Shown here: in pieces, positions 1-6,073 of the stretch
Layout: each line of letters starts with the position of its first letter
How positions within the stretch are numbered: the stretch's first letter is position 1
From: CAZGAQ01 sp964523405
Lineage (GTDB): Bacteria; Planctomycetota; Phycisphaerae; UBA1845; Fen-1342
NCBI GenBank assembly: GCA_964523405.1
Contig: CAZGAQ010000055.1
Location: 1 to 21,756, forward strand
DNA length: 21,756 nt
Direction of reading: 5' to 3'
Made by a program: the position numbers and the translations under genes
Notes under the pieces: generated by a model
The model's database searches: none
Seen by the model: only the letters and a program-made list of their open reading frames with translations
What the model was told of the DNA's origin: nothing

Positions 1-87
1 GATCCCTGAACGCCCTCGTCGAACCGGGCCGCCCGGCGCTTCCCGGTGGGTGCCTTGGCCGCCACAAACCCGCTTCACCCCGGGGAG

Positions 88-172
88 CCGCCCGCGCGCG
101 CGGGAACGTCCGTCGGCGGTGTGGCGGGACTAGCCCACCCCGCCCGGGCCGCCTGCGCGCGCGGGTACATCC
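88..172. repeat. Imperfect direct repeat, two 24-bp copies 61 bp apart
   Basis: The 24 bp at 88-111 and at 149-172 agree at 21 of 24 positions and share a core of alternating CG (GCGCGCGCGGG). On the minus strand both copies encode Asp-Val-Pro-Ala-Arg-Ala-Gly-Gly in their own frame, and each is followed shortly by a stop. The 61-bp spacing puts them in different frames relative to each other. This suggests a small local duplication that carried a coding end or a structured element with it. The function is unknown. Confidence 0.4.
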
Positions 173-262
173 ACCTGCGCGCGCCGCCCCCCGGCGGCCA
201 TGTCCTGCATTTGCTGGTAAGCCGCCTGCTTCACCGAACTGCGCCAGCGCCACCTATCCTGT

Positions 263-323
263 GGCCGCTTCAGCGGCCTACCCCGGCGCAGCCGGGCAAA
301 TAGGCCAGCCCTTCTAGGGCTGG
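263..323. repeat. Cluster of three perfect hairpins
   Basis: Three adjacent inverted repeats are visible. They are GGCCGC-TTCA-GCGGCC at 263-278, CCCGGC-GCA-GCCGGG at 282-296, and CCAGCCCT-TCT-AGGGCTGG at 305-323. All stems are perfect and the loops are 3 or 4 nt. The first recurs exactly at 366-381. Tightly packed hairpins with short loops resemble REP-like intergenic elements or folded RNA, and none has a T-tract, so simple intrinsic terminators are unlikely. Confidence 0.6.
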
Positions 324-365
324 TGTCCCGGCCCGCGCCTCTCTCCTTTTCTGTCTCCGCCCCCA

Positions 366-381
366 GGCCGCTTCAGCGGCC
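366..381. repeat. Second copy of the GGCCGC-TTCA-GCGGCC hairpin
   Basis: These 16 bp are identical to 263-278, 103 bp away, including the TTCA loop. Exact conservation of both stem and loop supports a repeated element over chance GC-rich self-complementarity. Confidence 0.5.
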
Positions 382-474
382 TTCCCGATTCGCGCCACAC
401 CGCGACCTGCCGTCCTCGCCCGATATCCCCCGTTGCCCCGCGCGCGTCCCTCGCTACCCATCGCCCGTCACCGT

Positions 475-529
475 CACGCCGCAGGCGTGCAGGACCACAG
501 CCGGGGGTGGAGCGTAGCGACACCCCCGG
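475..529. repeat. Pair of hairpins, 6-bp and 9-bp stems
   Basis: CACGCC-GCA-GGCGTG lies at 475-489. A longer hairpin follows, with CCGGGGGTG at 501-509 pairing perfectly with CACCCCCGG at 521-529 around an 11-nt loop that contains AGCGTAGCGA. The second is similar in style (CGGG stem, loop of purines and GCG) to the hairpin at 11420-11458. A repeated intergenic element of this genome is a reasonable guess. There is no T-tract. Confidence 0.5.
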
Positions 530-680
530 AACCCGAGTCCCATCTCTCCTCTCCTCTTTCCCACTCGTCCGGCCGAAACCCGGCGGCCGATGGCCCACTG
601 GCGAACGCCGCGCGGCTTGCCGGACGATGCTCGCAGCAGGCCGCGCAGGTCGGTCCTTCGCGCCCCTTTGGGGGCGATCG

Positions 681-1193
681 TCATTCATCCGCAAGGCCGT
701 CTACATTTTGGAGCGGCCCTGGCTGGACCTGCGCGGCGGTCCCACATTCGGGACATCGTCCGCTGACATTGCCGGTTAGGTCGTAGCCACACTCACCGCA
801 CCGTATGCCTCCGGGCAAGCGACGACGGAAAGACGACCACAACAGGATCGCACCGCACACGGGAACCACGATGATACTGAGGGGAATCGTAAACCTCAGC
901 GCGAAATACCCTCGGCCCCAGAAGAATCGAGGCCAGTCAGCAAGTACGAGCGAGTATGGTCCATCCCAGCCGCAGCGGAACCCATCGCCGCAAAACCACT
1001 TGTCACCCATTCCAGGGGGTTCCCCGCAGCGCCATCCAAACCGACCGCCCATTACGCACACATCCCAAGAACGCCCGTTTCCCAGGTCACACCACCAGTA
1101 ACCGGAGGCAAGCCACAACAAGAACAGAAGGCAGACGGCCACGAGCGCCCATCGGCTGGGGCAGCGGAGACGGCTCTTAGGGGGAGGGTTCAT
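681..1193 (-). CDS. Membrane protein with C-terminal zinc ribbon
   Basis: This 170-residue protein has no recognised enzymatic domain. Residues about 17-35 and 102-120 are hydrophobic and should span the membrane. The segment between them is rich in Trp, Cys and Gly. After the second helix comes a basic stretch and then a compact zinc ribbon with Cys132, Cys135, Cys147 and Cys150 (CGECGYDLTGN...CPECG). The CGYDL-type ribbon attached to one or two membrane helices is seen very often in planctomycete genomes, where its role is unknown. The ribbon should face the cytoplasm if the intervening Cys-rich loop is outside, which is inference. The ATG at 1193 has no clear ribosome binding site. The protein at 11481-12212 carries a related ribbon at its other end. 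Confidence 0.75.
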   Translation of the reverse strand: MNPPPKSRLRCPSRWALVAVCLLFLLWLASGYWWCDLGNGRSWDVCVMGGRFGWRCGEPPGMGDKWFCGDGFRCGWDGPYSLVLADWPRFFWGRGYFALRFTIPLSIIVVPVCGAILLWSSFRRRLPGGIRCGECGYDLTGNVSGRCPECGTAAQVQPGPLQNVDGLADE

Positions 1194-1466
1194 GCAGTGT
1201 TACCGCGCTTACGGCGTTCTTGCCATCAGGACAGCCACCAAGTGCGAACCTCTGCCGCACCCGTTCCCAGCACGCCGCCCGCCCCCAGGGTCAGCCCAGC
1301 ATCATACCTGCCCCGCCCCTTGCCCTGCACACCCGGCTCACCCGCAATTCCCGCACCGTCGCCCTCGCTCCCATGTGCCGTTCCCCGTTCCTGTCGCCCC
1401 CTTTCCCCGCTACAGTCCCCTGAGCACAACCGCCCCGGTTTGTCGCATGACACTCGGAGGTACTCG

Positions 1467-2360
1467 ATGAACCGCACATTTCACGCCCCCATCGTCGCCA
1501 ACCTGTCTTGGCTCGCCGCACTTGCCGTCACCTTCCTCCTCACCACCGGCTGCGCCGCCGACCGCACCGTCCGCACCGGCTTCATTCAGACCGATGCCGG
1601 ACCGCTCTACTACGAGGAGTGCGGCCATGGCCACCCGGTCGTCCTCATCCACGGCGGCCAGATGGACTGCCGCATGTGGGACGACCAGTTTGCCACGCTG
1701 CCCACCGATCGCTTCCGTCTCATCCGCTACGACGTCCGCGGCTTCGGCCAGTCCCCGCCGGCGACGCAGCCCTACAGCTACCACGACGACCTCCACGCGC
1801 TACTGACCGAGCTGAAGATCGAACGCGCCACCATCGTCGGCCTGTCGCTCGGCGGACGCATTGCCCTCGACTTCGCCCTCGCGTACCCCGACCAGGTCGA
1901 CAAGCTCGTTCCCGTTGCGCCCGGCCTCAGTGGCTTCCGCTGGTCCGAGCCGATGTTGATGCGGCTGCAGCAGCGGAGTAGCGTGGCCCAGACCGGCGAC
2001 GACGCCCGCGTCGCCGACCTGTGGCTAGCCGATCCCATGATGGCCGGCGTCAACGCGAACCCGCAGCTCCGCGCCCGCGTGCGCGCCTGGCTCATCGACA
2101 ACGGCCCCGCGTGGCGTATCAAGCCCGGGCAGTTCCGCCCATTGCAGCCGCCGGCTGTCGGCCGCCTGGCCGAGATTCACGCCCCCTTACTCGTCATCGT
2201 CGGCGACCGCGACGAGGAGAACATCCAGAAGATCGTCACGCAGATTGCCGAGCAAGTCCCCGGCGCGCAGCGCGTCGTCATCCCGGGCGCCAGTCACATC
2301 GTGAACCTGGAACGCCCCCAGGAGTTCAACGCCGCCCTGCTCCGCTTCCTATCCGAGTAG
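1467..2360 (+). CDS. Alpha/beta hydrolase, predicted lipoprotein
   Basis: This is a 297-residue alpha/beta-hydrolase-fold protein. The N-terminus is a lipoprotein signal: a hydrophobic stretch from about residue 12 ends in LTTGC with the lipidated Cys at 29, so the enzyme should be membrane-anchored outside the cytoplasm. The fold markers are in order: HGG (62-64, oxyanion hole), GLSLGG with nucleophile Ser127, GDRDE with the acid at Asp247 or Asp249, and GASH with His277. The triad is therefore complete. Similar proteins hydrolyse esters or lactones and the substrate cannot be read from sequence. The start at 1467 is chosen because GGAGG sits six bases upstream and the signal peptide begins there. 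The frame stays open to 1197, but that extension is Pro/Arg/Ser-rich and would bury the signal peptide. Confidence 0.88.
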   Translation: MNRTFHAPIVANLSWLAALAVTFLLTTGCAADRTVRTGFIQTDAGPLYYEECGHGHPVVLIHGGQMDCRMWDDQFATLPTDRFRLIRYDVRGFGQSPPATQPYSYHDDLHALLTELKIERATIVGLSLGGRIALDFALAYPDQVDKLVPVAPGLSGFRWSEPMLMRLQQRSSVAQTGDDARVADLWLADPMMAGVNANPQLRARVRAWLIDNGPAWRIKPGQFRPLQPPAVGRLAEIHAPLLVIVGDRDEENIQKIVTQIAEQVPGAQRVVIPGASHIVNLERPQEFNAALLRFLSE

Positions 2361-2404
2361 CAGCGGATGACCCCGCGCCGCATCGTAGTCCCGATCCGGC
2401 CCTT

Positions 2405-2444
2405 GATCCCTTGATCCCTTGATCCCTCGATCCCTCGATCCCTG
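2405..2444. repeat. 8-bp tandem repeat, five units
   Basis: The unit GATCCCTY is repeated five times without interruption: GATCCCTT twice, GATCCCTC twice and a final GATCCCTG. It lies between the convergent ends of the hydrolase gene and the DUF5658-like gene. Simple slippage-prone arrays like this often vary in copy number between strains. No T-tract hairpin is present, so it is not an obvious terminator. Confidence 0.85.
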
Positions 2445-2446
2445 CT

Positions 2447-2872
2447 TTACAGCATGCCAAGCGCCGCGACGGCCGGATCGCCCAGGCAGACCTCCAGCAC
2501 GTTGAGGTACTCGATCCACCAGACCATCAGTCCGGTGTGCACACCCAAAAGCGCCCAACTGCCCGCCTCCGCCGCCCACGAGTGCCGGCAGCGATACAGC
2601 AGCAGCAGTCCCGTTCCGAGCAAGACCACTTTATACGCCGCCGCCGGCGCGGCCCCGAACGCCACGGCCGTCGCGGCCACACAGTTCGCCTCATTGAAGT
2701 TGCCACGCGGCAACTGGGCGTGTGTGAACGCCAGATCGAACATGTTCAAAGTGAAGATGGCCGCGAGCACAAGCGTCAGGCGGAACTCACGCCCGCGCCC
2801 CGCGTCGCCCCAATGATGCACATGGGCGTGCCGCCCCATGATGATGTCCCAAACTTGATCGCGTTGACGCAT
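2447..2872 (-). CDS. DUF5658-like small membrane protein
   Basis: This 141-residue protein has a short charged, His-rich N-terminus and then about four hydrophobic segments (roughly 31-48, 64-80, 82-93 and 105-125). The first helix carries FTLNMFDLAFTHAQL, followed by NFNEANC. The order Asp-x3-Thr in helix 1 followed by an E-A-N motif resembles the DUF5658 family of small membrane proteins, whose function is unknown. That assignment is from memory of the motif, so it is moderate. The ATG at 2872 is preceded by a GGGAAG-like purine run about 13 bases away, and an ATG at 2839 is a possible alternative. The gene lies downstream of fusA on the same strand, but a 236-bp gap with a hairpin separates them. 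Confidence 0.7.
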   Translation of the reverse strand: MRQRDQVWDIIMGRHAHVHHWGDAGRGREFRLTLVLAAIFTLNMFDLAFTHAQLPRGNFNEANCVAATAVAFGAAPAAAYKVVLLGTGLLLLYRCRHSWAAEAGSWALLGVHTGLMVWWIEYLNVLEVCLGDPAVAALGML

Positions 2873-3031
2873 CAATCCCGCTTCCCAAAGACCGCTCGTC
2901 GCGCATGCACGCGGTACTCTGTCGTATCGGACGTTTGCGCTGATCGGCCCCAGGAAAAGCCGCGCCGTCGGCGCCGCGTGGGTTGCGACACGCCGGGGTG
3001 TCGGAAATGCGTCGGGTAGCGGGAAGTCAGC

Positions 3032-3060
3032 AGCCCCGCGCCGGCGTGCCGGGCGGGGCT
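3032..3060 (-). terminator. Hairpin downstream of fusA
   Basis: AGCCCCGC (3032-3039) pairs perfectly with GCGGGGCT (3053-3060). Inside it CCGG pairs with CCGG around the loop CGTG, with one bulged G. It lies about 50 bp past the fusA stop codon. On the minus strand the bases after the stem are not a T-tract, so termination or 3'-end protection is inferred from position and stability only. Confidence 0.4.
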
Positions 3061-3108
3061 GTGGTGGATCGAGGGGGGCCGCGAGCCGGCGGCCGTGTGG
3101 AGATGGAC

Positions 3109-5196
3109 CTAGCGCCGCGCGGCCTCTTTGGCCTTGGCGATGACCTCTTCCTGCACGTCGCGCGGGGCGACCTTGTAGTACCCGAACTGCATGGTGAACG
3201 TCCCGCGGCCCTGCGTCTGCGAGCGGACGTCTGTCGCGTAGCCAAACATGGTCGCCAGCGGGACATCCGCGCTGATGACCGTCACGTCGCTGCGCTGCTC
3301 GGTGTTGTGGATGATGCCGCGCCGCGACACCAGGTCGCCAACGACCGGGCCCTGCAGCTCCGGCGGCACCTCCACCTCGACCTTCATGATCGGCTCGAGG
3401 ATGGCCGGCTTGCTCGCGAGGTACGCCTGCTTGAAGCCTTCGCGCGCCGCGAGCTGGAACGCCAGGTCTGAGGAGTCCACCGCGTGCCACGTACCATCCT
3501 CGAGGATGATCCGCGTCCGCACGACTTCGTAGCCCGCGAGCGGGCCGTTCATGCGGGCCGCCTGGAAGCCTTTGTCGCACGACGGGATGTACTCGGTCGG
3601 AATGCGTCCGCCGACAATCTCGTTGACGAATTCGTAGTCCTCGGCGGCGTCCTCTGGCAGCGGTTCCATGCGGCCGACGACGTGGCCGTACTGCCCGCTA
3701 CCGCCGGTCTGCTTCTTGTGCTTGTAGTTGAAGCTGGCCGCCCGCGTGGGGGCCTCGCGATAGTTCACGCGCGGCGCGCCGGTCGTGACGTTGCAGCCGT
3801 ACTCGCGGCGGATGCGTTCGACGTACACGTCGAGCTGCAGTTCCCCGACGCCGGAGATGATGGTCTCGCCGGTTTCTTGGTCGCTGCGCACGTGGAACGT
3901 CGGATCCTCGCGGACGAATCGCGCCAAGGCCTTGGACAGCCGGTCGCGCTCCGCACTCTTCTCCGCCGAGATCGCCAACGAGATTACCGGCTCCGGCGTC
4001 TGAATGTTCTCCAGGGCGTAGTTCACATGGTCGTCGCAGAACGTGTCGCCCGAGGCGCAGTCCACGCCGATGAATGCGACGATGTCGCCGGCGGTTGCCT
4101 CGTCCACGTCTTCGCGGTCGTTCGCGTGCATCCGCACCATGCGTCCGACGCGTGTGGTCCGCCGCGAACGCGTGTTCCGCAGGGCGGTGCCCTTGCGCAG
4201 GCGGCCTTGGTAGACGCGGGCGTAGGTGAGCTGCCCGAACGACTCTTCGACCAGCTTGAAGGCCATGGCGACCGCCGGTGCGTCCGGATCGGCGGTGATC
4301 GCCACTTCGGCCCCGTCGTTGTCGTTGTCGCGGGCGTAATAGACGATGTCCAGCGGCGACGGCAGGTAGCGCACGATCGCATCGAGCAGCGGCTGGACGC
4401 CCTTGTTGCGGAACGCCGTGCCCATCATCACGGGCACGATATCGCGCGAAATCGTCAGGCGGCGGATCGTCGCGTACAGACGCTCCGGCGTCGGTGGCTG
4501 TTCGTCCAGCAGCATCTCCATGAGCTCGTCGTCGTACAGCGACAGGGTGTCGAGCATCCCGTGCCGCGCACGCTCGGCCGCCTCGCGCAGCTCGTCCGGA
4601 ATCGGCTCGCAACGCACGTGCTGCCCAGACTCACCGTCGAAGTACAGGGCTTCCATTCGGATCAGGTCGATCACGCCGCGATGGTCCTGTTCCAGCCCGA
4701 TGGGCAGCTGTAACGGCACCGCTTCCAGGCCGAGCTTCTCTTCGATCTCCGTGATCACGCGGGCCGGATCGGCCCCGACGCGGTCGAGCTTGTTTATGAA
4801 GGCGATGCGCGGCACGCCGTAGCGCTTCATCTGGCGATCGACCGTGAGCGATTGCGATTGCACGCCGCCGACGGCGCACAACACGAGAATCGCCCCGTCA
4901 AGGACGCGCAGCGACCGCTCGACCTCCACGGTGAAATCAACGTGGCCGGGGGTATCAATCAGGTTGATCTCGTGGTCCGCCCAGGTGACCGTCGTGGCGG
5001 CCGAGGTAATGGTGATTCCGCGCTCGCGCTCGAGTTCCATGTAGTCCATGACGGCCCCGCGTCCGTCGCGGCCATGCACTTCGCCCATTCGGTGGATGCG
5101 TCCGCTGTAATAGAGGATGCGTTCCGACAGGGTTGTCTTGCCCGAGTCGATATGCGCCGAGATGCCAATATTGCGAATCTGCTGAATTGTGTTCAT
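3109..5196 (-). CDS. fusA: Elongation factor G, mitochondrial-EFG1-like type
   Basis: This is a 695-residue translational GTPase that moves tRNAs and mRNA through the ribosome. The GTPase motifs are intact: AHIDSGKTT (14-22), RGITI (59-63), DTPGH (81-85) and NKLD (135-138). The rest matches full-length EF-G, including the RGGRIP-like segment (here VGGRIPTEY) of domain IV and a C-terminal GRGTFTMQFGYY. The wording of domain I (NIGISAHIDSGKTTLSERIL, IHRMGEVHG, MDYMELERERGITI) follows mitochondrial EFG1 and the related spdEFG1 of spirochaetes and planctomycetes more than canonical bacterial EF-G. No rpsL, rpsG or tuf is beside it, unlike the str operon. Start at 5196: the motif block begins there, and the upstream in-frame extension to 5595 is compositionally non-coding. 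There is no well-placed ribosome binding site. AGGAGG and AGGAG occur further upstream, at awkward distances. Confidence 0.95.
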   Translation of the reverse strand: MNTIQQIRNIGISAHIDSGKTTLSERILYYSGRIHRMGEVHGRDGRGAVMDYMELERERGITITSAATTVTWADHEINLIDTPGHVDFTVEVERSLRVLDGAILVLCAVGGVQSQSLTVDRQMKRYGVPRIAFINKLDRVGADPARVITEIEEKLGLEAVPLQLPIGLEQDHRGVIDLIRMEALYFDGESGQHVRCEPIPDELREAAERARHGMLDTLSLYDDELMEMLLDEQPPTPERLYATIRRLTISRDIVPVMMGTAFRNKGVQPLLDAIVRYLPSPLDIVYYARDNDNDGAEVAITADPDAPAVAMAFKLVEESFGQLTYARVYQGRLRKGTALRNTRSRRTTRVGRMVRMHANDREDVDEATAGDIVAFIGVDCASGDTFCDDHVNYALENIQTPEPVISLAISAEKSAERDRLSKALARFVREDPTFHVRSDQETGETIISGVGELQLDVYVERIRREYGCNVTTGAPRVNYREAPTRAASFNYKHKKQTGGSGQYGHVVGRMEPLPEDAAEDYEFVNEIVGGRIPTEYIPSCDKGFQAARMNGPLAGYEVVRTRIILEDGTWHAVDSSDLAFQLAAREGFKQAYLASKPAILEPIMKVEVEVPPELQGPVVGDLVSRRGIIHNTEQRSDVTVISADVPLATMFGYATDVRSQTQGRGTFTMQFGYYKVAPRDVQEEVIAKAKEAARR

Positions 5197-5640
5197 GGGG
5201 CTGTCCGCTGTGACGTAAACTCCTGTCACTCTTGCAGCTACGACGGCCACACCTCCTGTGTAACCCGGCTGCAACTTTGCATCTCCTCCGGCCGGTCGAC
5301 GCGGACCAGCGGTGGAGGGGTCGCCTGTCAGTGCTACGGGTGCTGCGATCCCGAAGTCGAAACAACTACGGGGCCTCGCGCTCTGGATCCCCCCGGAACA
5401 GAGGGTCAGCACTCCGCCCGAATTATCCCGCCGGCGAGTGCCAGCGGCTGTTCGGGCTCGTGCCCCCACGGCCCGTTCAATCAATCTGGGAGCATAGCGT
5501 GCGCGCCGGGCAAAGGCAAGAAAAATCCTCGGGTAAGTCGTGTGCATGGAGCGTGTTAGCGTTCCGCTAACGTGCAGCTCCTGCGGGGCCCGCATCGGGC
5601 GCAGGCGGCTGGTCGTGCCGCGGTGTGCCGCATTGGCCGC
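5197..5640. other. Divergent fusA upstream region, mostly unassigned
   Basis: No gene is supported here. On the minus strand, leading into fusA, there are two SD-like runs, AGGAGG and AGGAG, at about 52 and 23 nt before the ATG, with no start codon at a good distance. A strong dyad at 5555-5571 is listed separately. I could not identify a convincing -35/-10 pair for fusA. Confidence 0.5.
5555..5571. promoter_or_regulatory. Dyad GTTAGCG-TTC-CGCTAAC
   Basis: This is a perfect 7-bp inverted repeat with a 3-bp spacer, flanked by an additional GGAGC/GCTCC pairing. It lies about 130 bp upstream of the YgbA-family gene and 360 bp upstream of fusA. It could be an operator for a dimeric regulator or a hairpin in an RNA. 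The symmetric half-site is long enough that chance is unlikely, but I know no regulator with this site. Confidence 0.45.
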
Positions 5641-5645
5641 ACCGT

Positions 5646-5659
5646 TTGACCTGTATCAA
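5646..5659 (+). promoter_or_regulatory. FNR/DNR-type box TTGAC-N4-ATCAA
   Basis: TTGAC at 5646-5650 and ATCAA at 5655-5659 form a full CRP/FNR-superfamily site. TTGAT-N4-ATCAA is the FNR consensus, and TTGAC half-sites are used by NO-sensing relatives such as DNR and NNR. Its centre (5652.5) is about 40 bp before the start predicted from the TACACT hexamer at 5681-5686. That is the class II activator position, where a poor -35 is expected, and none is visible. The downstream gene belongs to a nitric-oxide-induced family, which makes the site biologically coherent. Confidence 0.6.
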
Positions 5660-5680
5660 GGGTGCGGGCCGTCTCGTGGA

Positions 5681-5686
5681 TACACT
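5681..5686 (+). promoter_or_regulatory. -10-like hexamer TACACT, leaderless arrangement
   Basis: TACACT matches the -10 consensus at four of six positions, including the key TA...T. The +1 expected seven bases downstream of its end falls on the A of the ATG at 5693, predicting a leaderless mRNA. CAGGAC just before the ATG includes a weak SD-like AGG, so a short leader is not excluded. Confidence 0.4.
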
Positions 5687-5692
5687 CAGGAC

Positions 5693-6073
5693 ATGACGCT
5701 CGAATCTCCAGCGTCGCTTCGGCGCCATCGCCGGCGCGCCCGGGACTTGCGCCTCTTGGCGCGGTTTGTGGGTGTGTACTGCCGCGGCCGACATGCTGAT
5801 GCGCCGCGCGCTCCGTTCGTCTTGAAGGGCTGCGACCCGGAGCAGCTTTGTGGGGGGCCCATCACGCTCTGCGCGACTTGCCGCAAGCTCCTGGCGCACG
5901 CGTGGGTGATGCGGACGCGCTGCCCGCTGGACCCGAAACCCGCGTGCAAGAAGTGCCCGGTGCACTGCTATGCACCCGCGTATCGCGAGCAGATGCGCGC
6001 GGTGATGCGCTATGCCGGCCGCCGGCTGGTCCTTTCAGGGCGGCTGGATTACCTGCTGCACTTGCTGTTCTGA
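5693..6073 (+). CDS. YgbA-family (nitrous oxide-stimulated promoter) protein
   Basis: This is a 126-residue cytoplasmic protein of the YgbA_NO family. It has the family's Cys pattern: Cys30 in VGVYC, Cys53 (QLC), CATC at 60-63, CPLDPK at 77, and CKKCPVHCY at 85-93, followed by YREQMRAVMRYAGRR, the family's signature ending. The clustered Cys and His suggest metal or iron-sulfur binding. In enterobacteria ygbA is induced by nitric oxide through NsrR, but its biochemical role is not settled. Start at 5693: the family alignment begins near there, and both the -10-like hexamer and the FNR/DNR-type box fit this start. The frame is open to 5540, but that extension would run through the regulatory site. 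Its 3' end overlaps the end of the convergent glycosyltransferase gene by 25 bp. Confidence 0.85.
   Translation: MTLESPASLRRHRRRARDLRLLARFVGVYCRGRHADAPRAPFVLKGCDPEQLCGGPITLCATCRKLLAHAWVMRTRCPLDPKPACKKCPVHCYAPAYREQMRAVMRYAGRRLVLSGRLDYLLHLLF

Larger units (their letters stand above)
1..680. other. Non-coding GC-rich region with many hairpins
   Basis: No convincing gene is visible in this stretch. The open frames have low-complexity Pro/Arg/Ala translations typical of GC-rich non-coding DNA. It does hold several perfect short hairpins (listed separately) and an imperfect 61-bp-spaced duplication. On the minus strand a frame ending at a TAG at 130-132 reads SSVKQAAYQQMQDMAAGG shortly before the stop, which looks more protein-like than its surroundings. 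It could be the eroded end of a gene, but it has no start or partner sequence to support that. CGCCCC-TTTG-GGGGCG at 661-676 is a hairpin just beyond the stop codon of the next gene and has no T-tract. Confidence 0.6.

Noticed and set aside
1197..1466. 90-residue extension of the alpha/beta hydrolase
   Set aside because: It would bury the lipoprotein signal peptide. The ATG at 1467 has a proper GGAGG.
2405..2444. CRISPR-like array
   Set aside because: Units are 8 bp with no spacers, so it is a simple tandem repeat. No cas gene is in the window.
3484..4713. 409-codon open frame opposite fusA
   Set aside because: It lies wholly within the fusA coding region and has no recognisable domain or ribosome binding site.
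5197..5595. 133-residue N-terminal extension of fusA
   Set aside because: EF-G proteins begin just before the AHIDSGKTT motif. The extension has no homology that I can see and covers the divergent regulatory region.
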